A stretch of DNA of 64,000 nucleotides from Paenibacillus ihumii (lineage in GTDB: Bacteria > Bacillota > Bacilli > Paenibacillales > Paenibacillaceae). Positions 51,319 to 60,627 of the stretch are shown piece after piece. The stretch covers positions 62,001-126,000 of the forward strand of contig NZ_LN884299.1 of the NCBI RefSeq assembly GCF_001403875.1. Reading direction: 5' to 3'. The notes under the pieces are model-generated. The model made no database searches. It saw only the letters and a program-made list of their open reading frames with translations, and was not told the origin of the DNA. Numbering within the stretch: position 1 is the stretch's first letter; every line of letters starts with the position of its first letter. Position numbers and translations under genes: made by a program.

Positions 51319-51401
51319 CTGGCCTTTATTCATTCGTTACTATTCCATCTATTCATGCTGCAGTTAATCTGTGGCCGACCGGCCGCTGTTGTGCAGCGAA
51401 A

Positions 51402-51429
51402 CACCGCGCGCTAGAAGCTGCGCGCGGTG
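51402..51429. terminator. GC hairpin after the UgtP-like gene
   Basis: CACCGCGCGC and GCGCGCGGTG form a perfect 10-bp stem around an 8-base loop, but no T tract follows. It may still end the transcript or block 3' decay. Confidence 0.5.
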
Positions 51430-51545
51430 CGGATAAGAGTTCGGTTACACGAGGTTAACCTCGTGCATGTTGGAGTTGCCCGGTCGGGCAGTGTGGTGTA
51501 GCCGTTCGTGTATGCTGGAGTGGGTCGTTCGTGTCAATGTGCTTA

Positions 51546-51805
51546 TGTGGTCGTGTAGATTGGAGTTGATCGTCGTGTCATGTGCTGTATGTTCGTGTAG
51601 GTTGGAGTTGATCGTCGTGTCATGTGCTGTATGTGGTCGTGTAGGTTGGAATTGATCGTCGCGTCATGTGCTGTATGTTCGTGTAGGTTGGAGTTGATCG
51701 TCGTGTCATGTGCTGTATGTGGTCGTGTAGGTTGGAGTTGATCGTCGTGTCATGTGCTGTATGTGGTCGTGTAGGTTGGAGTTGATCGTCGTGTCATGTG
51801 CTGTA
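51546..51805 (+). repeat. Six 42/44-bp tandem repeats
   Basis: Units of 44, 42, 44, 42, 44 and 44 bp (starts 51546, 51590, 51632, 51676, 51718, 51762) read TGT(GG)TCGTGTAGGTTGGAG then TTGATCGTCGTGTCATGTGCTGTA. The short units lack two G. Frames through it are open only because the unit lacks stops; no ribosome site is present. Confidence 0.93.
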
Positions 51806-52056
51806 ATACCGCTCGTTTATACAAGATGGGCATTTAGTAATGCATAACCTATAGGGCCGAGTAGTCCGTACATGTAGGGCCGAGTAGTTCGTACATGCTG
51901 CAGCCAGTCTTTATTATGTGAATCAGGCGTTCGTTCAGGCTGCAGCTAGATGAGTTGAAATATAGATATCATGGTAATAGCGGCTATGTGCAATATTCGT
52001 TCGGACCTGTATGAAATTTTTCGTAAGAAATGCCACAACTGACCGCCTCTCCTGGC

Positions 52057-52560
52057 ACTTTAATACGATTTTTCGTACAAATTCCCTTGTTATGATCGCT
52101 CTCGGGGTGCATCTGTATGATTTTTCATACAAATCCCCTTGTTATGGTCGCTCTCGGGGCGCGTCTGTACGATTTTTCATACAAATTCCCTTGTTATGGT
52201 CGCTCTCGGGGCGCGTCTGTACGATTTTTCATACAGATCCCCTTGTTATGGTCGCTCTCGGGGGCGCATCTGTACGATTTTTCATACAGATCTCCTTGTT
52301 ATGGTCGCTCTCGGGGGCGCATCTGTACGATTTTTCATACAATTTCCCTTGTTATGGTCGCTCTCGGGGCGCATCTGTACGATTTTTCGTACAAAATTCC
52401 CTTGTTATGGTCGCTCTCGGGGCGCATCTGTACGATTTTTCATACAAATCCCCTTGTTATGGTCGCTCTTGGGGCGCATCTGTACGATTTTTCATACAGA
52501 TCCCCTTGTTATGGTCGCTCTCGGGGCGCGTCTGTACGATTTTTGTCCAAAATGCCGGAG
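52057..52560 (+). repeat. Nine 52/53-bp tandem repeats
   Basis: The core TTGTTATGGTCGCTCTCGG recurs at 52087, 52139, 52191, 52243, 52296, 52349, 52402, 52454 and 52506. Each unit also has CTGTACGATTTTTCATACA and CCCC...GGGG blocks. Degenerate partial units flank the array to about 52010 and 52600. All three forward frames stay open, each cycling through the same peptides, which shows it is not coding. Confidence 0.93.
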
Positions 52561-52669
52561 GGCATACGACTCACGGGCTCTTTTGTACGATTTTTCGTTA
52601 GAAAGTGTTGTTGCAGCTGAAGTTAGTTCAATATATACCATGATTCAGGTGCCAGTTGACCGTTAGTTA

Positions 52670-53338
52670 TCATGAATGATCTCGCATAAAAATGAACTTC
52701 TGGCCGGCAAGACCAGCCAGGAACAAGATTAGACTAATCCACGGGGCCACCTCTAGAACTGGCAGCTTATCGTGCAAATAGACTGCAGTTAAAATAACGA
52801 CTAGTAAAAAACCAACATAGATCGACACGATCTTTAAATTAAAACCGTATCGTTTGCCTCCCGTCTTCGTGCTTTCGCGATTCAAGATCCTCAGCACCAA
52901 TTCAACCACAGCGATCGAAGCAAAAATAAGCATCAGTACGGAGAATAGACTTATCCGGTTGAACACGCCAGGCTTGCTCCCGAGACCCATAGCGATAAAG
53001 CCGAACAAAGCCTGTACAGCGAACATCCAGGTCAAGGCGATCCAAGGGATCATTGCGTAATGCGAAATCATCTCTCCCAGGCTCGGCTTGGGCAAATGCT
53101 CCAGCAGTTCCTGAAAATATTGCTCGGGCTTATCCCCGAACACCTCTCGGGCGGTTTTTCCATGCTGCTGAGCCTCCAGCAAATGCTGGGCTGTCTCCAG
53201 CAGCAGCTCCTCCGCCTTATCCTGAGCGATCCGGCTGGTGCGCAGATAACTGACCATATTTCCAAAGTACTCCTCATTTTCTGGTGTCATCTGTGCTCTC
53301 AACCGATTGTTCTCTTCAGCCATTTCTTTCATGTTCAT
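52670..53338 (-). CDS. DUF1129-family membrane protein
   Basis: About 222 residues: a helical cytoplasmic N-terminal part (ENNRLRAQMTPENEEYFGNM, KAREVFGDKPEQYFQELL-like segment) and four to five C-terminal transmembrane segments. This layout fits DUF1129 proteins, which are typically encoded next to a PadR regulator in Bacillus. Function unknown. ATG 53338 follows AAGGAGCTGAGGGCA; the frame overlaps the padR stop by 23 bases. Confidence 0.78.
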   Translation of the reverse strand: MNMKEMAEENNRLRAQMTPENEEYFGNMVSYLRTSRIAQDKAEELLLETAQHLLEAQQHGKTAREVFGDKPEQYFQELLEHLPKPSLGEMISHYAMIPWIALTWMFAVQALFGFIAMGLGSKPGVFNRISLFSVLMLIFASIAVVELVLRILNRESTKTGGKRYGFNLKIVSIYVGFLLVVILTAVYLHDKLPVLEVAPWISLILFLAGLAGQKFIFMRDHS

Positions 53339-53675
53339 TGCCCTCAGCTCCTTTCGATAATACATGATCTACGCTCTGCCGCAGTCCTTCCCAGGACATT
53401 CGGAACTGCTGAAGCGTGTCCTGTCCCTTATTCGTCAAGCGGTAGTATTTCCGTGGCGGCCCCCCGGAAGCTCCATCCTTCCGAAGCTCCCCGAGAATCA
53501 GCTCCTCCTTCTGCATCCGCAGCAGCAGCGGATATATGCTGCCTTCGCTTACAAACGACAAGCCTGATTGCTCCAATAGCGCCGTCAGTTCATAACCATA
53601 GACCTCTTTATGCTCCATCAAGGCCAATATGCAGCCTTCTAATATCCCCTTCAGCATTTGGCTGTAAGTAGTCAT
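53316..53675 (-). CDS. PadR-family transcriptional regulator
   Basis: A 119-residue winged-helix repressor: GILEGCILALMEHKEVYGYEL, the recognition helix region SEGSIYPLLLRMQKEELI and the wing GGPPRKYYRLTNKG. PadR proteins usually repress the membrane protein gene encoded with them, here the DUF1129 gene. The first ATG has only a weak GAATTC-AAGG site. A promoter with TTGACA and TATACT lies 230 bases upstream with a 20-bp palindrome in between. Confidence 0.9.
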   Translation of the reverse strand: MTTYSQMLKGILEGCILALMEHKEVYGYELTALLEQSGLSFVSEGSIYPLLLRMQKEELILGELRKDGASGGPPRKYYRLTNKGQDTLQQFRMSWEGLRQSVDHVLSKGAEGNEHERNG

Positions 53676-53794
53676 CCTTGAATTTCTCCATTCTCATGAG
53701 CTATAAATGCGACCATTTCTTTTTTGCGCGTAAAACTCGTATCGGGTCGTTACCCGAGAAACAAAGCCTGTAGCTAACGGCCAGCTTTGAAGGC

Positions 53795-53814
53795 ATACAT
53801 GCTTAAGCATGTAT
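53795..53814. promoter_or_regulatory. 20-bp perfect palindrome in the padR leader
   Basis: ATACATGCTTAAGCATGTAT, perfectly symmetric, between the padR promoter and start. Likely a protein-binding site; PadR operators usually read ATGT-N8-ACAT, the opposite orientation of the half-sites here, so the binding protein is uncertain. Confidence 0.55.
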
Positions 53815-53903
53815 CTTGCTATGCAAGGTAGATATGCTGATTTCACCTAAATAGGATATTTGCAAAGAATGCAACCGCCCATAACTACCATGTATTGTAA
53901 TAT

Positions 53904-53933
53904 AGTATACTCTAGGGCGATTTTTGGTGTCAA
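53904..53933 (-). promoter_or_regulatory. Promoter of the padR operon
   Basis: On the minus strand TTGACA (53928-53933) and TATACT (53904-53909) are 18 bases apart, a strong sigma-A type promoter. The predicted leader is about 220 nt. Confidence 0.75.
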
Positions 53934-54030
53934 TCTGTTCTGTGCCCGGCAGGCTCGTCATACACTGACTATTGAGACAGGGAACAAGCCCATTCCCTTC
54001 ATCTGACTGACAGAAAGAAGGTAGGTACTC

Positions 54031-54369
54031 ATGTCCCCTTTCAAATCTTCAACGGGTCTGTATGAGAATGTAGCAGCCTTCCTCTGCTACCTGTTCGCTT
54101 TTGTCGGTGGCGTCTTATTTCTAGCGGTTGAAAAAAGAAGCCGCTTCGTACTCTTTCACGCGCTGCAATCCGTAATGTTGTTCGCGGGACTTATGATTGC
54201 CCATGCCGCCGCCGGCTTCCTCCCCTTGATCGGCATCGTGGTGGGGATGCTGCTCAGCGCGCTAGGCGTTACGCTGTGGCTCCTGCTGATGCTGACGTCT
54301 CTGCAGGGCAAATGGCTTAAGCTGCCTTGGATCGGCGAGCTCGCCGAAAGACAATTGAACCGGATGTGA
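54031..54369 (+). CDS. DUF4870/Tic20-like membrane protein
   Basis: A 112-residue protein with three hydrophobic segments and the DUF4870 pattern NVAAFLCYLFAFVGGVLFL, EKRSRFVLFHALQS. Function unknown. AGAAGGTAGGTACTC precedes the ATG. It stands alone between the padR promoter region and the pbuX terminator. Confidence 0.82.
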   Translation: MSPFKSSTGLYENVAAFLCYLFAFVGGVLFLAVEKRSRFVLFHALQSVMLFAGLMIAHAAAGFLPLIGIVVGMLLSALGVTLWLLLMLTSLQGKWLKLPWIGELAERQLNRM

Positions 54370-54519
54370 CGCATAGCATGTAAAAAAAACGCCGACCGAT
54401 GTGCTGCCAAAGACAACAGTCCAAGACAACAGTCCGCGGCTAGCGGTCGTTTTCCTGCAATCTGAATTAATATGTTCAACTCCGCCGACGACTTCCAAAT
54501 TCCATAATCTCAAAAACGA

Positions 54520-54555
54520 AATGACCAAGCCTTTATCAATCAAGGCTTGGTCATT
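54520..54555. terminator. Terminator between DUF4870 and pbuX genes
   Basis: AATGACCAAGCCTT and AAGGCTTGGTCATT form a perfect 14-bp stem, with T-rich sequence on both sides. It lies 68 bases after the pbuX stop. Confidence 0.82.
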
Positions 54556-54623
54556 CTTCTTATTGTCCTGCTAGCATTTATACCCGTGCCAAGGGACAAC
54601 AAAGCATTTTTATTGTCACAAGA

Positions 54624-55997
54624 TTAGGCGGATGTGGTAGCTCCTTCATCAACGACTGCGGATTGTTCAGGTGCAGGAACCGCTTTGGCTTGATGCCCTT
54701 TGAATCCATTGAACAGCAAGTTCAGTACGATGGCCGTGAAGCTGCCGGCAACGATGCCGTTGTCAACGAGAATGCGAAGCCAAGCCGGCACATGCTGGAA
54801 AATCTCAGGTACGACGGTAACGCCGAGTCCCATGCCTACAGAGCAGGCGATAATGAGCAGGTTCTCATGGCGGTTAAGGTCGACCTGATCGCCCAGCATG
54901 CGAACGCCTGAAGACAATACAAGACCGAATAGAGCGATCATCGCACCTCCAAGAACAGACGTCGGTACAAGCTGGGTCAACGCAGCGATCTTGGGCACGA
55001 AGCCGATCAAGACGAGCAGTCCGCCAGCGACTACGATCACATCGCGGGTCTTCACCCGGCTCATTTGAATCAGCCCTACGTTCTGGGAATAAGTCGTGTA
55101 CGGGAAGGAGTTGAACAATCCGCCCAGGGCGATCGCCAATCCCTCGGCACGGTAGCCGCGGGCCAAGTCCTTCGACGTAATGTCTTTATCTACAATTTTG
55201 CCGAGCGCCATAAACACGCCGGTCGATTCAGCGACACTGACGATCGCCACTAGAATCATCGTCAGGATGGCCGATGCGTGAAAGGTCGGCGTCCCGAAGT
55301 AGAACAGCTGCGGCATATGGAACCAGCTCGCCTCCTGCAGCGGCTGCAGGTTTACCTCCCCGGCAAATGCGGCCGCCACCGTCCCGGCAATGAGGCCCAG
55401 CAGCACGGAAATCGAGCGCAGAAACCCTGTAGCAAATCGGTTCATCAAAATGACGAACAGCAGCACGCCAAAGCCCAGTGACAGGTTCAAGGGACTCCCG
55501 AAGTCGGGATTTGTCCCGGGGTTGCCGCCTCCCAGATCCGTTAAAGCAACGGGAATCAGGGTTACCCCGATAATCGTGACCACGGAGCCTGTCACAACGG
55601 GCGGGAACAAGGCAATCAATTTACCGAATAATCCCGAGAACAGGAAGACGAATATCCCAGAAGCGATAATCGCCCCATATATGGCCGATACGCCCATCCC
55701 GTCGGTCAGGCCGATCGCGATCATCGGCGACACCGCCTGGAATGCACAGCCGAGCATTACCGGCAGGCCGATTCCGAAAATCCGGTTGCCCCATACCTGA
55801 AGGAGTGTTGCTACGCCGCAGGCCAGAAGATCAATCGCAATTAAATAAGTAAGCTGTTCCGCGCTGAGCTGCAAGGCGTTGCCGACGATCAGCGGGACGA
55901 TTACCGCCCCTGCGTACATCGCCAGCACATGCTGAATGCCTAAGGATAATGTTTTGAATGGATGTCTGTTTCGTTGAAAGATGGGTTCCCGCTCCAT
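54624..55997 (-). CDS. pbuX: Xanthine permease (NCS2 family)
   Basis: A 457-residue transporter with about fourteen hydrophobic segments. The NCS2 signature is TYSQNVGLIQMSRVKTRDV and the substrate-site segments include ESTGVFMALGK. It imports xanthine with protons. It is the second gene after xpt, as in B. subtilis xpt-pbuX, so it is under the same guanine riboswitch. GGGGAGGAAAAGC precedes the ATG at 13 bases. Confidence 0.92.
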   Translation of the reverse strand: MEREPIFQRNRHPFKTLSLGIQHVLAMYAGAVIVPLIVGNALQLSAEQLTYLIAIDLLACGVATLLQVWGNRIFGIGLPVMLGCAFQAVSPMIAIGLTDGMGVSAIYGAIIASGIFVFLFSGLFGKLIALFPPVVTGSVVTIIGVTLIPVALTDLGGGNPGTNPDFGSPLNLSLGFGVLLFVILMNRFATGFLRSISVLLGLIAGTVAAAFAGEVNLQPLQEASWFHMPQLFYFGTPTFHASAILTMILVAIVSVAESTGVFMALGKIVDKDITSKDLARGYRAEGLAIALGGLFNSFPYTTYSQNVGLIQMSRVKTRDVIVVAGGLLVLIGFVPKIAALTQLVPTSVLGGAMIALFGLVLSSGVRMLGDQVDLNRHENLLIIACSVGMGLGVTVVPEIFQHVPAWLRILVDNGIVAGSFTAIVLNLLFNGFKGHQAKAVPAPEQSAVVDEGATTSA

Positions 55998-56060
55998 AAA
56001 AATGCTTTTCCTCCCCTAGTCGTAGCTTGTCTATATTTTTAGTGATCCGCCGTTGTTACT

Positions 56061-56828
<768 letters not shown>

Positions 56829-56862
56829 TCAAAAAGCCGCCTGTAGCATGACCATTCGAATT

Positions 56863-56936
56863 CCCCCCGTAGTCCGATCATTTCCGGTGATCAGGTAGAG
56901 ACATGCAGGCCGATTCCTGCACATATACGAGAAGCC
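56863..56936 (-). ncRNA. Guanine-type purine riboswitch
   Basis: The minus strand shows P1 (CTTCTCGTATAT ... ACGGGGGG), P2 (TGCAGG/CCTGCA), GTCTCTACC, P3 (GATC-ACCGG region with AAATGATCGGACTAC). The key base in GACTAC is C, the guanine/hypoxanthine version (adenine types have U there). Confidence 0.94.
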
Positions 56937-57071
56937 TATCATAAATCTTGTCGAAAACTGTTCGTGCGATGATTAGAAGTATAACTCAAACGATCTATAG
57001 AAATAAAGAGGTATTTCGTGGATTGTCCAAATATTTTGCAAAGGAACGGGTTATCCACAACAAAATACCGC

Positions 57072-57377
57072 CTAGATGGGGCGCGTGTCCTTCGGGAGCA
57101 GGTTCGCAATGATCGATTTCAGCTCCCCGTCGGTTTGATAATTCTCTTGTCCGGTATCCAGGCGGCGGATGCGGATTTTTTGATATTCCGCACTCGGCTC
57201 CGTCGGTAAAAACACCCAATTGTCCTTGTCCGCAAGCCGCAGCTTGTACCCCATATCCCCGAACATCGATAGAAAATCACGCTCCGTCGGCGCCTTGCCC
57301 CGATCCAGAAAAATCAGCCCGCGCAGCTCCTTGGTCTCCTGCTTATATTCCACTTCGAAATGTACGATGCATTCCAC
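57072..57377 (-). CDS. Hypothetical protein, 101 aa
   Basis: I do not recognise this gene. The likely product is a soluble alpha/beta protein (ECIVHFEVEYKQETKELRGL, then RDFLSMFGDMGYKLRLADKDNWVFLP). GTG 57377 is chosen because GAGGAGTG lies about ten bases before it; two more upstream starts (57452 ATG, 57404 ATG) are in frame. No neighbour on the same strand within 230 bases. Confidence 0.62.
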   Translation of the reverse strand: MECIVHFEVEYKQETKELRGLIFLDRGKAPTERDFLSMFGDMGYKLRLADKDNWVFLPTEPSAEYQKIRIRRLDTGQENYQTDGELKSIIANLLPKDTRPI

Positions 57378-57615
57378 GGTGTCCACACTCCTCAAAATAG
57401 TCATTGTACGTAGAGGCGCTATTACAGCTTTCCCGCAAGCCGCCGACTGCATTCGGCAAAAACAGATCAGGCACGTCGGTGCCGGATGTGCTATCCGTAC
57501 CGCCGTGCCGGCAAATTTCAGAGCGCCTACTATATACTACGACTCAAATGTCCGCAGGTCGGGCCTAATTTATAACAACTCGGTGAACTTTCAGCCGTGC
57601 GGCGGCCCAGCCAGC

Positions 57616-58347
57616 CTAGATTTGCTCAGAGCCGCAGTGCGGGCACCATTTCGTGCCCTTGACCAGCACCGCTGAACAAATTTGGCAGGTCGTCTCGCTC
57701 GTCAGAGTCTCCTTCGCCGCAGCCACGTGCTCTTCAAGCTTCACGTTCTCCTTCCACGTCCGAATCCGGCGATCCAGCTCCTCCTGGCGCTCCCGTTCCC
57801 GCTCAAGCTCCCGCAGCCGGCGCGCTTCTTCCTCCGGGTCGATCCGCTCGGCGGCCTCGTATACTTCCGGCTCTTCCTGAACGAGATGGCCGAACAGCGC
57901 ACCATCTTCCAGCAAGGCCAGCGGATCCTTCAGCGGCTCTTGGCTCGCCTTCGGCTCCTCCTCTTCCTTATGGGCCTGGACAGACTTGCGTGTCTTCTCC
58001 AGCTTATTCCCGCAGTATTGGCAGAACAGCGCCTCATCAGCAGCCGATTTGCCGCAGGAGGCGCACAGGCGCTCGTTTTTAAGCTCGGCGATTCTGCCCC
58101 GGATCTCATCACGCTCCTCGGCGAGCAGATCGCATGTTTTGGCGAGCTCGACCATTTCCTTCTCCGCTACCGACATGTCTTTAATGCGATAACCTTCATA
58201 GAATACCTCGCCCATTTTTTGAAAATATAAATCCATTTCACGCTCAATATTGTTGACTTGCGTGTTCAATCGCCCGATTTCGACTGCATTCTGCGCCTTA
58301 TCGGTCACTTTGCCCGCACTAGCTTTAATCCGCTGCAAAAATTTCAT
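57616..58347 (-). CDS. Coiled-coil protein with two zinc ribbons
   Basis: A 243-residue protein. Residues ~1-90 are helical and coiled-coil (VNNIEREMDLYFQKMGEVFYEGY); CASCGKSAADEALFCQYCG is a first zinc ribbon at about residues 93-111; a charged, Glu/Arg-rich helix follows (LRELERERERQEELDRRI); CQICSAVLVKGTKWCPHCG closes the chain as a second ribbon. Zinc-ribbon proteins of this kind are common in Bacillota and their function is not known. GGGAGGAGTATGTC precedes the ATG. Confidence 0.82.
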   Translation of the reverse strand: MKFLQRIKASAGKVTDKAQNAVEIGRLNTQVNNIEREMDLYFQKMGEVFYEGYRIKDMSVAEKEMVELAKTCDLLAEERDEIRGRIAELKNERLCASCGKSAADEALFCQYCGNKLEKTRKSVQAHKEEEEPKASQEPLKDPLALLEDGALFGHLVQEEPEVYEAAERIDPEEEARRLRELERERERQEELDRRIRTWKENVKLEEHVAAAKETLTSETTCQICSAVLVKGTKWCPHCGSEQI

Positions 58348-58585
58348 GACATACTCCTCCCGTTTCCTCGACTTCCTCATGTTGAAATATATGGTCCCGG
58401 CTGCCGGGAATGCTTGAATGCATCTTCTCAGTAATTACACAGACCTGCTGTCTGCGAAATCGTAATTATCATAACAGATTTGACGGCCTAGTGAAAATCC
58501 CCGCTTCTTCCCCTTGATTCAGCCGCAAAGCCGCGGTGTATAAAGAAATTAACCGAAATCAATTTCAGGCTGGAGGGAATATCGG

Positions 58586-58960
58586 ATGAAAACAGGAAAG
58601 AAGCCCTATTTCGTGTCCGTCGCGCATCGCCTTATTCAGGAGTCGCCGAACCAGGACAACGCCGAGTATAGAGTGCTTTTGGATGAGGAGGATCTCGTCA
58701 AGCTGCGCGATAAAATCGCCGAGCTGTCGGAGGAGGATATTTACACGTTCAAACGTGCGCCCGTCCCTTATAAATCGGCGGATCACGATGAGGCCACAGA
58801 GCATTTCAACGACCGGATGAGAGAACTCTATACATTGCTGTATCAGTATGGCGATGAGCGCACCCGCAGATCGATCATCGGGCTGGGCGTGCTCGGCAAG
58901 CTGCAAAATCAAGACTATGACCATCCCGGATATAACGGCAAAAGTCCTTTAAACAAATGA
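58586..58960 (+). CDS. Hypothetical soluble protein, 124 aa
   Basis: No family recognised. The protein is charged and helical with no membrane segment (EDLVKLRDKIAELSEEDIYTF, EHFNDRMRELYTLLYQYGDE). GCTGGAGGGAATATCGG precedes the ATG, so the gene is real. It may be co-transcribed with the alarmone synthetase gene 140 bases downstream. Confidence 0.72.
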   Translation: MKTGKKPYFVSVAHRLIQESPNQDNAEYRVLLDEEDLVKLRDKIAELSEEDIYTFKRAPVPYKSADHDEATEHFNDRMRELYTLLYQYGDERTRRSIIGLGVLGKLQNQDYDHPGYNGKSPLNK

Positions 58961-59101
58961 ATCTATTTTAATTTTGGCTGCATCGCATTTTGATTTTGGC
59001 GGGCCGGTCAAGGTACAATAAGGGAGTAATATGTAACAATTTTCTAAGCTTAGGAGTAGATTATCCTGGACAAAGTAGATTCAAACGATAAGGGCTCCCT
59101 G

Positions 59102-59803
59102 TTGGAACAGTTGGATTTGCGGGATTTATATCAATGGGAAGTCGGGGATGACCAGCTGCGCAAGCTGGAGGAATGGAAGAAGCTGCCTACGCTGTATCAG
59201 CTCGCCCTCGATGAATTGAAGAACAAGATCAAGCTGATTCAGACCGAATGGAAAATCATTAATGGGTACAGCCCGATTGAACATATCAAGACCCGGATCA
59301 AGGAACCGAAAAGCATACTCGACAAGCTGGAACGCAAGGGTCTCGATATGACCGTTGATAATATGGTGAACAAAATTCACGATATCGCCGGCATGCGAAT
59401 CGTCTTCTCGTTCGTGAAGGACATTTACAAGCTGCTGGATCACCTCCGCCATCGGGAAGATATCACCATCATTGAAATCAAGGATTATATCGCCAAGCCG
59501 AAGCCGAACGGCTATCAGAGCCTGCATGTGATCGTTGCGGTGCCTCTGACGCTCTTTGAGGGACAGCGCTGGATGAAGGTGGAGATCCAGATGCGGACGC
59601 TGGCCATGGATTTCTGGGCGAGCATGGAGCATATTCTGTTCTATAAATACGACAAGCAGGTGCCTCCGCATGTTGTTCGCGAGCTGACGGAAGCCGCTAA
59701 AGCTGCCGATGCGCTCGACAAGAAGATGCACGGGCTGCGCAAGGAAATCATGGGGGCTGCCGAAGCGGCCCTTCCCGAACCCGGTCTGGGACGGGAGGTT
59801 TAA
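59102..59803 (+). CDS. Small alarmone synthetase (RelA/SpoT synthetase domain only)
   Basis: A 233-residue (p)ppGpp synthetase of the SAS class: the synthetase core has NGYSPIEHIKTRIKEPKSI, DIAGMRIVFSFVKDIY and the GYQSLH motif with VEIQMRTLAMDFWASMEH (key residues Q-R-T and D-F-W). There is no HD hydrolase, TGS or ACT domain. TTG 59102 has AAGGG seven bases before it. A better ribosome site, TAGGAG, fits an in-frame CTG at 59066, which would add 12 residues. RelP (YwaC) and RelQ (YjbM) types are not distinguished. Confidence 0.88.
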   Translation: MEQLDLRDLYQWEVGDDQLRKLEEWKKLPTLYQLALDELKNKIKLIQTEWKIINGYSPIEHIKTRIKEPKSILDKLERKGLDMTVDNMVNKIHDIAGMRIVFSFVKDIYKLLDHLRHREDITIIEIKDYIAKPKPNGYQSLHVIVAVPLTLFEGQRWMKVEIQMRTLAMDFWASMEHILFYKYDKQVPPHVVRELTEAAKAADALDKKMHGLRKEIMGAAEAALPEPGLGREV

Positions 59804-59852
59804 TCCAATAGTCTATCGATGCAGCTTATATTTTGTGAAAGATAGGCGAAGT

Positions 59853-59902
59853 AAAACAGGACAGCCGTCAAGGAAGAAGCCTTGGCGGTTGTCCTGTTTT
59901 TG
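59853..59902 (+). terminator. Terminator of the alarmone synthetase gene
   Basis: AAAACAGGACAGCCGTCAAGG pairs with CCTTGGCGGTTGTCCTGTTTT (two wobble or mismatch positions), then TTTTTGG. A-rich on the other side, so possibly bidirectional. Confidence 0.87.
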
Positions 59903-60001
59903 GGGCTGTGCCGCTGTAGCGGCAGTTGCCGATGGCCGGTGACGGGCCGAGCGGCGGCCGCGGGTGACAGTAGCCGCGGTCCTTCAGCCAGGGCCATGGC
60001 T

Positions 60002-60614
60002 CTAGCACGGCTTGTGCCCAAGCTGGCGCGCCAGCTCTGCGGCCCGCTGCATTACGCCCTCGCGGACGAGGCCAAGGCCCTTGGATGCCCCTCGCACCCC
60101 GGGGAGCAGCTTAGCCATGGCCTCCTCATCCGAGGGCAGGGGCTCCGCAGCGGCGTCCAGATCAATCCGGACGTCGTGGAACTGCGGGCCCGGGGCATGC
60201 AGAGCGCCTTGCTCCGCCATCTCCGCGAGCCACTCGGCGCTGCTCGGCCCGCCCGTACGGGCACGGGCCTCCGAAGTCAGAGGCCCCAGCGCCGCGCGCA
60301 GGGCCGAGGAGACTCTGAATCGTTCGTAAAGTTCAGGGAAGCTCTCGTTGACAGTCCTGGACCTGTCGCTGATGCACATCTGCTTCGGGCCCTGGCGCAG
60401 CGGCCGCTGAGGCTGGCTGCTGCGCCAGGGCCTGAAGCAGACGCCGGCCTGCGCCGCCAGGCTCGTCTGCTTCGAGCAGCAGCACAGAACAAGGCTGTTC
60501 TGTGCGCCTCCCGGCGGCCGGAAGCCTGATTCTCCAGCCCCCGGCCTCCGGCTCGATCTGTACTCCAGCCACCGCAATGAATTTGCCCAAAGGCTGCTCC
60601 ACGATCCAGCTCAC
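60002..60614 (-). pseudogene. Frameshifted hypothetical gene downstream of the SNF2 helicase
   Basis: The N-terminal frame (to 60333) reads WIVEQPLGKFIAVAGVQIE then GGWRIRLPAAGRR and LLLEADEPGG; it looks coding. The C-terminal frame (from about 60440 to 60002) reads VNESFPELYERFRVSSALR and LDAAAEPLPSDEEAMAKLL and also looks coding, but is in a different frame. The switch falls in 60380-60440, a 21-bp inverted repeat with one mismatch. GC content is high throughout. It starts 14 bases past the SNF2 stop (GTG 60614). I do not recognise the family. Sequencing error at the hairpin is as likely as a true mutation. Confidence 0.55.
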
Positions 60615-60627
60615 GCCCTTTCTCAGC

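Noticed and set aside
51467..51655. Open frame in the 42/44-bp array
   Set aside because: It consists only of translated repeats and changes frame with each unit; no ribosome site.
51546..52560. The two large repeat arrays as a CRISPR array
   Set aside because: Units are contiguous with no unique spacers between them, and no cas gene is in the window.
52011..52666. Long open frames of 167-196 residues in three forward frames
   Set aside because: All three frames of the same repeat are open at once, have no ribosome site and encode the same cycling peptides; they are a by-product of a stop-free repeat unit.
59882..60529. Plus-strand open frame of 215 residues
   Set aside because: It is an Ala/Arg-rich shadow of GC-rich minus-strand sequence and starts inside a terminator; no ribosome site.
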